Below are positions 17,359 to 25,836 of a stretch of DNA of 64,000 bases, piece by piece (within the stretch, counting starts at the first letter, position 1; each line of letters begins with the position of its first letter). Location of the stretch: the NCBI RefSeq assembly GCF_001517085.1, contig NZ_LRAC01000007.1, forward strand, positions 1-64,000. Reading direction: 5' to 3'. The DNA is from Paenibacillus sp. DMB5 (GTDB lineage: Bacteria; Bacillota; Bacilli; Paenibacillales; Paenibacillaceae). The translations under genes were made by a program, and so were the position numbers. The notes beneath the pieces are model-generated. The model did no database searches and was not told the origin of the DNA. It saw nothing but the letters and a program-made list of their open reading frames with translations.

Positions 17359-17913
17359 TTAAAAGGCGCCGCCTCCATCTACACGATACTGCTTCTCCAG
17401 TTCGGAAGTGTAATACGGATCATAGGTTATTCCCTTCTTAGGCGTACAATCAAGGAATCCGTTACCGGCTGAACCATTGCGCGCTGCTGCACCCGCAGGC
17501 CCTGCTAATGCCTTAACCTTATTAACGACCTCCTCATCAAGCTCCGGCTCCTCTGTTTCTGCACTGTCAGCTTGTGCAATCATCAGCTGAACAGCAAGCT
17601 GTTCGCTATCTGCATTCCCTTGGAGATCTGTATACATGACAACTATACATAAGCTTACTTGGCCGCAGGGGATAGCTTCGCCGGTATAAATCTCCACCAG
17701 CAGCTCGTTCATCCTGTCCAGCGAGTGCAGAAGCATTTCGCCTGAGCCGTCTGCCTCAAACACCCCATAAGCCTCCCCCGCTTGAATTCCTTCCGGCATA
17801 ATAAGCCTGACTACAGCTTGCTCAAACTTTTCTGGCGGATGGATTTGAATAAGCAGATGGTTTAGCCCTTCTTCATGCTCAAGCACCGGTTTGGCCAGCC
17901 GCGCTGTTATCAT
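17359..17913 (-). CDS. Hypothetical protein coupled to a MerR regulator
   Basis: A 184-residue protein with no recognised domain. The N-terminal 110 residues look like a beta-rich fold (PEKFEQAVVRLIMPEGIQAGE); the rest is an acidic linker (AETEEPELDEEVV) and a Gly/Ala-rich tail. Its ATG overlaps the stop of the MerR gene by four bases (ATGA) and has AAGGAGG upstream, so the two are translationally coupled. The pairing suggests it is a partner or target of that regulator. Confidence 0.6.
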   Translation of the reverse strand: MITARLAKPVLEHEEGLNHLLIQIHPPEKFEQAVVRLIMPEGIQAGEAYGVFEADGSGEMLLHSLDRMNELLVEIYTGEAIPCGQVSLCIVVMYTDLQGNADSEQLAVQLMIAQADSAETEEPELDEEVVNKVKALAGPAGAAARNGSAGNGFLDCTPKKGITYDPYYTSELEKQYRVDGGGAF

Positions 17914-18329
17914 CCTCGTTGCCCCTCCTTCAGCATCCGGGTAATCGTATCTTGAAGCTCCAGTCTCAGCTCTGGTGAAATCCGCGGACTGACCGTCAGC
18001 ATAACATCCTCGCTGACTACCAGCGTATCCCCCGACAGAAGCTGTTCCGGCTGCAAAAACTTCAGGCGTTCGCCAAGCTTTGCTATCTCGTCTTCCGGCA
18101 TGTCTGCCAGTTTAAGCTGGATATCGGCCAGCGTTTCTCCGCTTCTGGATAAAGCCAGAATAGCCCTCAGATGCCTGTAATGGCGGTCGGTATAGACCCG
18201 TTTGTTGCCGGACAGCTCGAGCGGCGGGAGCAGGCCAATCTGTGTATAATAACGCACGGTCCGCAGATTCATATCAGGAGCTTCCTGCTGTACCAGCTCA
18301 GCCAGCTGTTTGCCGGTGTAAGTATTCAT
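17910..18329 (-). CDS. MerR-family transcriptional regulator
   Basis: The 139-residue protein has an N-terminal winged helix with the MerR signature TVRYYTQIGLLPPLELSGNK and a C-terminal helical part without conserved cysteines, so a metal ligand is unlikely. GGAGG lies upstream of the ATG. It is cotranscribed with 17359-17913. A 7+7 palindrome at 18374-18391 in its upstream region could be its own operator. Confidence 0.88.
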   Translation of the reverse strand: MNTYTGKQLAELVQQEAPDMNLRTVRYYTQIGLLPPLELSGNKRVYTDRHYRHLRAILALSRSGETLADIQLKLADMPEDEIAKLGERLKFLQPEQLLSGDTLVVSEDVMLTVSPRISPELRLELQDTITRMLKEGQRG

Positions 18330-18373
18330 TGTTCCAGCCTCCAGACTTTATATAGATACAGTTAAGTGTCTTT

Positions 18374-18391
18374 GTTACAGTTTACTGTAAC
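18374..18391. promoter_or_regulatory. Candidate MerR operator
   Basis: GTTACAG TTTA CTGTAAC, perfect arms with a 4-base centre, 45 bases upstream of the MerR start codon. MerR proteins bind dyads between the -35 and -10 elements; a TATATA-like -10 lies nearby. Confidence 0.4.
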
Positions 18392-18411
18392 CAATAAATG
18401 AATGCAAATAA

Positions 18412-18441
18412 AAACGGCTTCCTCTGTGAAGGAAACCGTTA
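18412..18441 (-). terminator. Terminator of the ABC exporter gene
   Basis: AACGG-C-TTCC pairs with GGAA-A-CCGTT (one mismatch), with a T5 run on the minus strand. Confidence 0.7.
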
Positions 18442-18452
18442 ATAAAGCTTAT

Positions 18453-20201
18453 TTATCCATCCAGCCGCTGCACATTGAACAGACGGGCATAGCTGCCACC
18501 CTTCAGCATAAGCTCTTCATGAGTGCCGCGCTCGGTAATCTCACCGTTTTCCAGCAGGATAATCTGGTCCGCATGAGTGATAGTCGACAATCGGTGGGCG
18601 ACAATCAGCGTCGTGCGCTCCGAGGCCAGGGATTGCAGTGACTGCTGGATCAGATGCTCTGACTCCAGATCCAGCGCAGACGTGGCCTCATCCAGAACGA
18701 GCACCTTCGGATCTTTGAGGAAGACTCTGGCAATCGCTACGCGCTGCTTCTGGCCGCCTGAGAGCTTCACTCCACGCTCACCGACCTCGGTGTCATACCC
18801 TTCAGGCAGCTGCATGATGAAATCATGGGCATTCGCAGCCTGCGCAGCGGCAATAACCTCCGCCTCACCGGCATCCGGGTTGCCGAACAGAATATTGTCA
18901 CGCACCGAGCCGCTGAACAGGAAGTTATCCTGCAGCACCATACCCACTGTCCGCCGCAGGCTCTCCTGGGTCAGTCCGCGGATGTCCTGGCCGTCCATGA
19001 GCAGACGCCCTTCACTGATATCATAGAAACGCGGAATCAGGCTGATGAGGGAAGATTTGCCGCCCCCGCTCATACCGACAAAAGCAACCGTTTGTCCCGG
19101 GCTGATGCTGAGGTTTATCTCCTTCAGCACCCATTCGTTGTCTTCCCTGTACTTAAACCACACATGGTCAAATTCGATGGCTCCGGCTGCATCCTGAAGC
19201 GGCTTTGCACCGGGCCGGTCAGCAATATCATACGGCTCATCCAGCAGCTCCATGACCCGCTCCAGCGAAGCAGAAGCCTGGGTCAATACGGTGGAGGAGT
19301 TGATCAGCCGCCGCAGCGGCGCATACATCCGGTCCAGGTAGCCGAAAAAAGCAACAAAGGTGCCGAGCGTCAGATTGCCGCGGATGACCTCATAGCCGCC
19401 GTACCCGATTACGAGCAGCGGGGCCAGGTCGGTCAAGGTATTAATAATGGCGAAGGTAACCGCATTCCAGCGGGTATGAGCCATCGCTTTTTCCAGAAAC
19501 TTGCCGTTGATGCCCTCGAACTGCTTCTGATCGACCTTTTCCATCGTAAAGCTGCGGATGATGGCAATCCCCTGAATCCGTTCATGGAGATAGCCCTGTA
19601 TGGCAGCCAGTGCCTGTGATCTGTCCTTGGTCAGTACTTTTAAACGTTTATAAAGTGTGTTAACGGCAATGCCGTACAGCGGCAGAACTGCAATCGAGAC
19701 GAGCGCCAGCACCGGATTGAGATAGAACATGAACCCCAGCGCAAAAATCAGCGTGAACATATCAAGCCAGACGTTCATCATCCCGACCTCGACCAGGTTT
19801 TTGGACTGCTCCACATCGTTGATGAACCTGGAGATCGCTTCGCCCACCTTTGTGTTCTGATAATACCGCAGAGACAGGCGCTGCAGATGGCTGTACAGCT
19901 TGTTGCGCATATCAAACAGCACTTTGCTCGTAATCAGCTGGGCAAAATATTGGCGATAGTACTCCACCGGCCCCCTGATCACAACAAACAGAACAAATGC
20001 GCCGCCGAGTACATAAAACAGCCTCGAAACCCTTTCCGCCGCAGTCAGCGCTGAGGGTGTCAGCAGATCATCGACCACATATTTCAAAATCATCGGCAGA
20101 GTCAGCGGAATGCTGAACTTGATCATGCCGATAACGAGCGTCAGCACAATCCATTTCATATAAGGCCGGACAAAGGTATAATACGCTTTCCATTGCTTCA
20201 C
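18453..20201 (-). CDS. ABC exporter half-transporter, Sav1866/YgaD-like
   Basis: A 582-residue fused permease-ATPase of the multidrug/lipid exporter type. The N-terminal membrane domain has six hydrophobic segments (about 15-310) with the coupling region ERIQGIAIIRSF. The ATPase has Walker A VGMSGGGKSS, signature LSGGQKQRVAIAR, Walker B VLVLDEATSAL with the catalytic Glu, and the switch HRLSTI. All catalytic residues are present, so a homodimer is expected. Substrate not predictable. Single gene with its own terminator, divergent from 20327-20842. Confidence 0.92.
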   Translation of the reverse strand: MKQWKAYYTFVRPYMKWIVLTLVIGMIKFSIPLTLPMILKYVVDDLLTPSALTAAERVSRLFYVLGGAFVLFVVIRGPVEYYRQYFAQLITSKVLFDMRNKLYSHLQRLSLRYYQNTKVGEAISRFINDVEQSKNLVEVGMMNVWLDMFTLIFALGFMFYLNPVLALVSIAVLPLYGIAVNTLYKRLKVLTKDRSQALAAIQGYLHERIQGIAIIRSFTMEKVDQKQFEGINGKFLEKAMAHTRWNAVTFAIINTLTDLAPLLVIGYGGYEVIRGNLTLGTFVAFFGYLDRMYAPLRRLINSSTVLTQASASLERVMELLDEPYDIADRPGAKPLQDAAGAIEFDHVWFKYREDNEWVLKEINLSISPGQTVAFVGMSGGGKSSLISLIPRFYDISEGRLLMDGQDIRGLTQESLRRTVGMVLQDNFLFSGSVRDNILFGNPDAGEAEVIAAAQAANAHDFIMQLPEGYDTEVGERGVKLSGGQKQRVAIARVFLKDPKVLVLDEATSALDLESEHLIQQSLQSLASERTTLIVAHRLSTITHADQIILLENGEITERGTHEELMLKGGSYARLFNVQRLDG

Positions 20202-20244
20202 AGAACGTTACGCCCTTTCTTTTTTTATACCGCTCTGGGTACTG

Positions 20245-20273
20245 TTGACATTTGAGGCTTACAGTGTTTTTAT
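20245..20273 (+). promoter_or_regulatory. SigA-type promoter
   Basis: TTGACA (20245-20250), 17-base spacer, TTTTAT (20268-20273), about 55 bases upstream of the start codon at 20327. Confidence 0.55.
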
Positions 20274-20326
20274 ATTTCTTAGGTACATAAGTGCGAGTGC
20301 AGTACCGGAACTTCAGGAGGATAATG

Positions 20327-20842
20327 ATGTCTAGACAATTTGTGACGGAAGCGGTCATGATGGCCATCTACGGCCAGCTTCTCGTACCGCAAAGCCCTGT
20401 GGAATATATCGTGCCCTACACGACCATTATGGAACTATACGAGCTGCGGGACAGTGATGAGCCGCTGATGAACCGGGCCGACGATGACCAGCATGTCAAA
20501 AGCAAAATACGTGAGCTGATTGCCTATTTCGAGGAGCCGCTCAATTCCAAGAAGATCAACCGCTGCCTGTCCGTACCCTGGGCCAAGAGCTCCGGCATTC
20601 TGCTCGGTGAACGGGCGCAGGTTACGATTATCAACAGCGTTGACAACGCAGCCTACGGGGAGGCCTTTGATCCGATTGAGACAGAGCTGCTGCTGACCTC
20701 CGTTCGGGAAAAGGTACCCGTCCTGACCGACCAGTTCGAGCTGATCCAGCGCATCATCGAAGGCGGAATCCCGGTACAGGTGTATGACATCGATGATTTT
20801 GAGTTTGCGATGGAGGAAGAGACCTTCCGCAGCTCGCAATAA
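20327..20842 (+). CDS. Conserved hypothetical protein (often labelled ADP-heptose synthase in Paenibacillus)
   Basis: A 171-residue soluble protein starting MSRQFVTEAVMMAIYGQLL, with YIVPYTTIMELYEL and a C-terminal PVQVYDIDDFEFAM. I remember close relatives in Paenibacillus carrying the name ADP-heptose synthase, but I see no nucleotidyltransferase HIGH motif or kinase motif, so that name is doubtful. AGGAGG lies six to nine bases before two adjacent ATG codons (20324 and 20327 frames differ by one codon). A strong bidirectional terminator follows. Confidence 0.7.
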   Translation: MSRQFVTEAVMMAIYGQLLVPQSPVEYIVPYTTIMELYELRDSDEPLMNRADDDQHVKSKIRELIAYFEEPLNSKKINRCLSVPWAKSSGILLGERAQVTIINSVDNAAYGEAFDPIETELLLTSVREKVPVLTDQFELIQRIIEGGIPVQVYDIDDFEFAMEEETFRSSQ

Positions 20843-20870
20843 AGCGGTTATCTTATACTTACCCGCCACT

Positions 20871-20910
20871 GCACAAAAAGCCCCTGCCGCCCGGCAGGGG
20901 CTTTTTGTGC
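20871..20910. terminator. Perfect bidirectional terminator
   Basis: An 18-bp perfect stem (20871-20888 with 20893-20910; core AAAAAGCCCCTGCC) around GCCC, giving T5 on both strands. It separates two convergent genes. Confidence 0.92.
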
Positions 20911-20964
20911 AGGCTGCCATTCAGACTGCAGCCGGCTTCAGCCAGCTAGCTTCAGCAGCAAAGG

Positions 20965-21282
20965 CTACTCCTTAGCCTGACCGGCCGCGCTCAGCGGCTG
21001 ATACACATACTCGATATCGTCCTCAGCGGCCACATGGATGATGGACAGGCTGTAGCCCTCCATATACCAGAGATCCTGCTCCTCCATATAAAAAATCAGG
21101 CCTCCCTGCTCCGCCTTTACTGCAGGACGCGCGGGTGGTTCCGTAGCAATACCCAGTGAAAATCCGGGATGCAGTCCCCCGCCCGAGCTGTAACGCGGAA
21201 ATAAACGAATAGAATCTCCGGCCTGCAGATTAAGCTCCTTCTTGAACCACGCAGCGGCTTCCGGACTAATTGTCATATCCAT
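20965..21282 (-). CDS. HesB/IscA-like family protein (YneR type)
   Basis: A 105-residue protein of the HesB-like fold: ISPEAAAWFKKELNLQAGDSIRLFPRYSS, then GGGLHPGFSLGI. The A-type scaffold cysteines are absent, as in YneR/YfhF proteins, so a role as an iron-sulfur carrier is unlikely. I chose the ATG at 21282 with GGAGG twelve bases upstream; an ATG two codons later (MTISPE) is an alternative with longer spacing. Single gene. Confidence 0.78.
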   Translation of the reverse strand: MDMTISPEAAAWFKKELNLQAGDSIRLFPRYSSGGGLHPGFSLGIATEPPARPAVKAEQGGLIFYMEEQDLWYMEGYSLSIIHVAAEDDIEYVYQPLSAAGQAKE

Positions 21283-21393
21283 TTCTGTTAGTGCACCTCC
21301 GTTTCTTTTTATCATACTATAAGCCGGCGGTATTCCAAATCAGCCGTTCCTTATCTATGATACTCCGTCTTCGCAAATTGTTCAAAATTCTAT

Positions 21394-21430
21394 TTGACAT
21401 TGTTCAGAGACTGATGATAAACTCTGAACA
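21394..21430 (+). promoter_or_regulatory. Promoter and inverted repeat ahead of the bmrCD leader
   Basis: TTGACA (21394-21399) with a weak -10 GATAAA (21416-21421). A 9-bp inverted repeat TGTTCAGAG (21401-21409) / CTCTGAACA (21422-21430) covers the spacer and -10, a likely repressor site. Confidence 0.55.
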
Positions 21431-21480
21431 TACGAAGCGTCTTGAAGTAATTACCAAAAATGAGCGAAAGGGTGATTTCG

Positions 21481-21573
21481 GTGTTGACCATTGTACCAGT
21501 TGATTATAACTTTTTTGTCGGCGACTATACACAACCTCATACCGAAGCAGCCCGAATAGTGGAACCCTGCTGA
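21481..21573 (+). CDS. BmrB-like leader peptide, 30 residues
   Basis: GTG start at 21481 preceded by AAGGGTG at good spacing; 30 codons ending TGA. The product starts MLTIVPVDYNFFVGDYTQ. It lies between a promoter and an intrinsic terminator in front of bmrC. In B. subtilis the bmrCD operon is controlled by ribosome-mediated attenuation through a leader peptide called BmrB; the same arrangement here supports function. I cannot confirm sequence homology with BmrB. Confidence 0.6.
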   Translation: MLTIVPVDYNFFVGDYTQPHTEAARIVEPC

Positions 21574-21626
21574 ATCAAGTACATCCACCGTACCTGAATT
21601 TAGCCAGGCAAGTCTCTTCCATGTCT

Positions 21627-21665
21627 TCTGTGCTGCTATAAAGCACCGTGGACATGATTATCACT
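21627..21665 (+). promoter_or_regulatory. Leader hairpin upstream of the bmrCD terminator
   Basis: CATGTC pairs with GACATG and inner GTGCT with AGCAC. It sits between the leader ORF and the terminator and could take part in alternative folding. Confidence 0.4.
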
Positions 21666-21674
21666 GTATCTTAC

Positions 21675-21711
21675 AGGCATATCATCCGTTTAACGGAGGG
21701 TATGCCTTTTT
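21675..21711 (+). terminator. Attenuator terminator in front of bmrC
   Basis: AGGCATA (21675-21681) pairs with TATGCCT (21701-21707), inner TCCGTT/AACGGA, followed by T5. It lies about 100 bases upstream of the bmrC start on the same strand, so it must be regulated. Confidence 0.75.
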
Positions 21712-21808
21712 GCATGCTGTTAATAGACATCCGCTATTGTCATCATTATTCTAAGACACATTCACAAACCGACAACAACACCCCAAACACGAAAGGAAGG
21801 GATTACCC

Positions 21809-23557
21809 TTGTTCTCCGTACTCCGTGATCTCGGCTGGTTTTTCCGCCGGGAGAAAAGGCGCTATTCTATCGGCCTGATTTTGCTAATTGTAGTAGGTGT
21901 ATTAGAGCTGCTGCCGCCCCGTCTGCTTGGCAACGCTATCGACGAAATTGTCCGCGGCTCCATCACCACAGGGTCACTGCTGAAGTACATCGGTGCAATC
22001 ACCGTGATGATGCTGATTATTTACTGGATCACTTATGTCTGGATGCATAAGCTGTTCGGCGGTTCCAACCTGGTCGAGCGGCTGCTGCGTTCCCGGTTCA
22101 TGAACCATCTGATGACTATGACCCCCTCTTTCTTTGAAAAAAACCGTACCGGCGACCTGATGGCCCGCGCCACCAATGATATCCGCGCCGTGGCGACCAC
22201 CGTCGGCTTCGGAATGCTGACGCTTGTGGACTCCACTGTCTATCTGAGTGTCGTCCTGCTGGCAATGGGCTTTCTGGTCAGCTGGAAGCTGACGCTTGCT
22301 GCGGTGCTGCCGCTGCCATTGATCGCAATCGCGATGATTTTCTACGGCAAAGCGATTCACGACCGTTACAGTCTGGCCCAGGATGCCTTCGGGGATATGA
22401 ATGACCAGGTGCTGGAATCCGTATCCGGCATTCGCGTTATCCGCGCTTATGTGCAGGAGCGGCTGGACGAGAAACGTTTTGCTGACATTACTGAAGATGT
22501 GTACCGCAAAAATATGGCGGTTGCGCGTGTAGATGCCTTTTTTGAACCGACCATCCGTTTCTGTGTAGGCCTCAGCTATATCATTGCACTTACATATGGA
22601 ATTTATCTCGTATTTCGTAATCAGATTACGCTGGGCGACCTTGTCTCATTCAATATGTATCTGGGGATGATCGTCTGGCCCATGTTCGCCATCGGTGAGC
22701 TGATCAACATCATGCAGCGCGGCGGTGCTTCGCTGGAGCGGATCGACGAAACAACAAATACCCGCCCGGATGTAGCGGATGTGGCCAGCCCGGTAGCGGT
22801 AGCCCAGCCAACCCGGATCGATTTCAAGGATGTAACGTTCCGTTATCCTACCTCCACCATTGATAATCTGAGCGGAGTCAGCTTCTCCCTGTCCCAGGGC
22901 CAGACGCTGGGGGTAGTCGGCCGTACCGGCAGCGGCAAATCCACGCTGCTGAAGCAGCTGCTTCATGAATACCCGACTGGTAAAGGTGATATCCGGATTG
23001 CAGATGTTCCGATTGAGAGTATTGCTTTCGACAAGCTCCACAGCTGGATGGGCTACGTTCCGCAAGAGCAGATTCTGTTCTCCAAATCAGTGCGCGAGAA
23101 TATCCAGTTCGGCTATGACAAGGCCAGTGACGAACGTATTATGCAGGCCATTACGGCCGCAGCGTTCCAGAACGATCTCGGTACCTTATCCGACGGCCTG
23201 GATACACTGGTCGGCGAACGCGGCGTCTCCCTCTCCGGGGGCCAGAAGCAGCGCGTTTCGATCTCCAGAGCTTTTATCGCGAACCCTGATATTCTGATTC
23301 TGGACGATGCCCTGTCAGCCGTTGACGCACGCACCGAAGCCCGGATCATTGAGAATATCCGCGAGGAGCGCGCCGGCAAAACGACCCTGATCTCCACCCA
23401 CCGCCTCTCAGCCGTCGAGCACGCAGATTTGATTCTGGTGCTGGATAACGGGCATATTATTGAGCGCGGTACTCACCAGGAATTGCTCGAGATGAACGGC
23501 TGGTACCGTGAGCAGTTTGACCGCCAGCAGGTGGAGAACAACCTGAGCGGGGAATAA
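21809..23557 (+). CDS. bmrC: Heterodimeric multidrug ABC exporter subunit BmrC (YheI)
   Basis: One half of a BmrC/BmrD drug exporter. The 582-residue protein has six membrane segments (about 20-300), Walker A GRTGSGKST (about 371), signature LSGGQKQRVSISRA, and Walker B LILDDALSAVD in which the catalytic Glu is replaced by Asp (about 499). This degenerate site is the hallmark of the BmrC-type subunit and means it must pair with BmrD. The start is TTG after GGAAGGG. It is followed by bmrD after 82 bases and preceded by a leader attenuator. Confidence 0.93.
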   Translation: MFSVLRDLGWFFRREKRRYSIGLILLIVVGVLELLPPRLLGNAIDEIVRGSITTGSLLKYIGAITVMMLIIYWITYVWMHKLFGGSNLVERLLRSRFMNHLMTMTPSFFEKNRTGDLMARATNDIRAVATTVGFGMLTLVDSTVYLSVVLLAMGFLVSWKLTLAAVLPLPLIAIAMIFYGKAIHDRYSLAQDAFGDMNDQVLESVSGIRVIRAYVQERLDEKRFADITEDVYRKNMAVARVDAFFEPTIRFCVGLSYIIALTYGIYLVFRNQITLGDLVSFNMYLGMIVWPMFAIGELINIMQRGGASLERIDETTNTRPDVADVASPVAVAQPTRIDFKDVTFRYPTSTIDNLSGVSFSLSQGQTLGVVGRTGSGKSTLLKQLLHEYPTGKGDIRIADVPIESIAFDKLHSWMGYVPQEQILFSKSVRENIQFGYDKASDERIMQAITAAAFQNDLGTLSDGLDTLVGERGVSLSGGQKQRVSISRAFIANPDILILDDALSAVDARTEARIIENIREERAGKTTLISTHRLSAVEHADLILVLDNGHIIERGTHQELLEMNGWYREQFDRQQVENNLSGE

Positions 23558-23639
23558 CCTCGGATGCAGGTTGACTTATCCATTAATTTAAACCAGATAT
23601 TTTAACCGGGACTTAACAACCCTTTAGGAGGTGTCACCG

Positions 23640-25723
23640 TTGACACAGAGTACAGGCAAACGCCTGCTGCAGTATGCACTGACTGCCAAAAAACCTTTAT
23701 CGCAGCCCTTCTGCTGCTTACCATCGGCGTGGCCGCCGAGCTGGCCGGCCCGTTTATCGCCAAAAATATGATCGATAACCATCTGCTCGGCATCGAGCAG
23801 CCCTACTTCCAGACGGCGTCCTCCGATGAGGCCGCTGAATATAACAACAATTATTACAAACGCGGCGACCGCTTTGCCGAGGGTGAAGCCAAGGGCCAGG
23901 AGGTCCGGCTGCTGCAGTCAGGCAGAAGCTTCTATTTTATTAATGAAGCAGTTGCCCAGGCAGAAGGCGAACGGACTTTTAAAGACGGTATGCTGGAGAT
24001 CAAATACGGGGATGAAATCACCGCTTACCCTGCCGTGAAGCTGTCCGCAGATGAGGTGTTTGCTTTTTACAAGCCGGAATTTCCCGGGATTTATGAGCTG
24101 GTAGGACTGTATGCGATCTTCCTGGTCATCTCCATCCTGGCTGAGTTCGGCAAAACCTACTGGCTGCAGTCTTCAGCCAACCAGGTCATCCGCAAGCTGC
24201 GGACCGATGTATACGCACATATCCAGCGGCTGCCGGTGCACTTTTTTGACAATCTGCCTGCGGGCAAGGTCGTCTCCCGGGTCACCAATGATACAGAAGC
24301 CGTCAAGGATCTGTTCATTGCCGTGCTGTCCAACTTCTTTACAGGAATTATTAATATCACCGGCGTGTACATTGCGCTGTTCCTGCTCGATGTGAAGCTT
24401 GGCCTGATTAGTTTGTTCATCGTGCCGATTATCATTCTCTGGATAGTGCTGTACCGGAAGGTGGCGACCAAATACAATACGATCATCCGCTCGCGTCTGA
24501 GTGAGATCAATGCCATTATCAATGAATCCATCCAGGGGATGTCGATTATCCGGATTTTCCGCCGCCAGAAGCAGAGCCGCGCAGAATTCGAGTATCTGAA
24601 CGATGATTATATGAAGTATCAGAACAAAATGCTGAACCTGAACGCGCTGACCTCACACAATCTGGTGAATACGCTGCGTAACCTCTCGTTTGTGCTGGTG
24701 CTGTGGTACTTCGGCTTCGGCAGCCTTGGGGGATCGACCTTTGTATCCCTGGGCGTGCTATATGCCTTTGTAGATGTATTGGGACGGATGTTCCAGCCGA
24801 TTACCGGTATGGTGAACCAGCTCGCGAATCTGGACAGCTCGATGGTCTCCGCAGGCCGTGTGTTTACCCTGATGGATGAACCCGGCGAAGCTGTGACTGA
24901 CGGCTCAATGCCGCGTTACAAGGGCAAGGTCGAATTCAACAATGTATCCTTTGCCTACAAAAAAGATTTCGTGCTGAAGGACATTTCCTTCGAGGCGCGT
25001 CCTGGCGAGACAGTAGCTCTGGTCGGACACACCGGCTCGGGCAAAAGCTCGATCATCAATCTGCTGTTCCGCTTCTATGACCCGCAGCGCGGCAGCATTA
25101 CGATTGACGGCCAGGAAGTCACCTCCATTCCCAAGCAGTGGCTGCGCAGCCATATGGGGATCGTGCTGCAGGACCCTTACCTCTTCACCGGTACCATCGC
25201 GTCCAACGTCAGCCTTGGCGATGAACGGATCAGCCGGGAAAGGGTGGAACGCGCACTGCGTGAGGTCGGGGCGGATAAGCTGCTGGCCCACCTGCCGCAG
25301 GGCTTCGACGAGCCGGTAGTGGAAAAAGGCAGTACGCTGTCCGCCGGACAGCGCCAGCTGATCTCCTTCGCCCGGGCACTCTCGTTCGATCCGGCGATCC
25401 TCATTCTGGATGAAGCCACCTCCAATATCGACACGGAAACGGAGAGCCTGATCCAGGAAGCGCTGGAGGTGCTGAAGAAAGGCCGGACTACCTTCATCAT
25501 CGCCCACCGTCTGTCGACGATCCGCAGCGCAGACCAGATTCTGGTGCTGCATCACGGCGAGATTGTGGAGCGCGGCAGCCACGAGGAGCTTATGGCGCTG
25601 GAAGGCCGCTACTACCGGATGTACCAGCTGCAGCTTGGAGCTGGTGGTGCTACACAGGCTGCTGATGCTGCCGCGCCGGCGAAGACTGCAGCTGCTCTGC
25701 AGCCTTCGCTGAAGCACAGCTAA
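23640..25723 (+). pseudogene. bmrD: Heterodimeric multidrug ABC exporter subunit BmrD (YheH), frameshift near the start
   Basis: Partner of BmrC. A TTG at 23640 six bases after AGGAGGTG starts the frame (TQSTGKRLLQYALTAKK), which breaks at a run of six A (23688-23693). Reading one base back continues TFIAALLLLTIGVAAELAGP and stays open to 25723, about 694 residues in all. A long loop after the first helix (about residues 45-150) fits the extracellular domain of BmrD. The ATPase has Walker A GHTGSGKSS, a nonstandard signature LSAGQRQ and a canonical Walker B ILDEATSNID. The shift could be a lost A, phase variation, or -1 slippage on the A run. Without it the first in-frame start would be internal. 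Confidence 0.88.
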
Positions 25724-25737
25724 AAAGTTGTATATGA

Positions 25738-25770
25738 CCCCTGGCGCTGCTTAGGCTGCCAGGGGTTTTC
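25738..25770 (+). terminator. Terminator of the bmrCD operon
   Basis: CCCCTGGC (25738-25745) pairs with GCCAGGGG (25758-25765), followed by T4. Confidence 0.8.
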
Positions 25771-25775
25771 TGTAC

Positions 25776-25804
25776 TTGAATGCAGAACATCCGTTCTATA
25801 TAAT
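25776..25804 (+). promoter_or_regulatory. Promoter with embedded LexA-like SOS box
   Basis: TTGAAT (25776-25781), 17-base spacer, TATAAT (25799-25804). The spacer contains the perfect palindrome AGAACATCCGTTCT (25784-25797), matching the Gram-positive LexA core GAAC-N4-GTTC. Bound LexA would cover the promoter. Confidence 0.65.
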
Positions 25805-25836
25805 GAAAAATAATACATAAGAACGGGGTGGTAACA

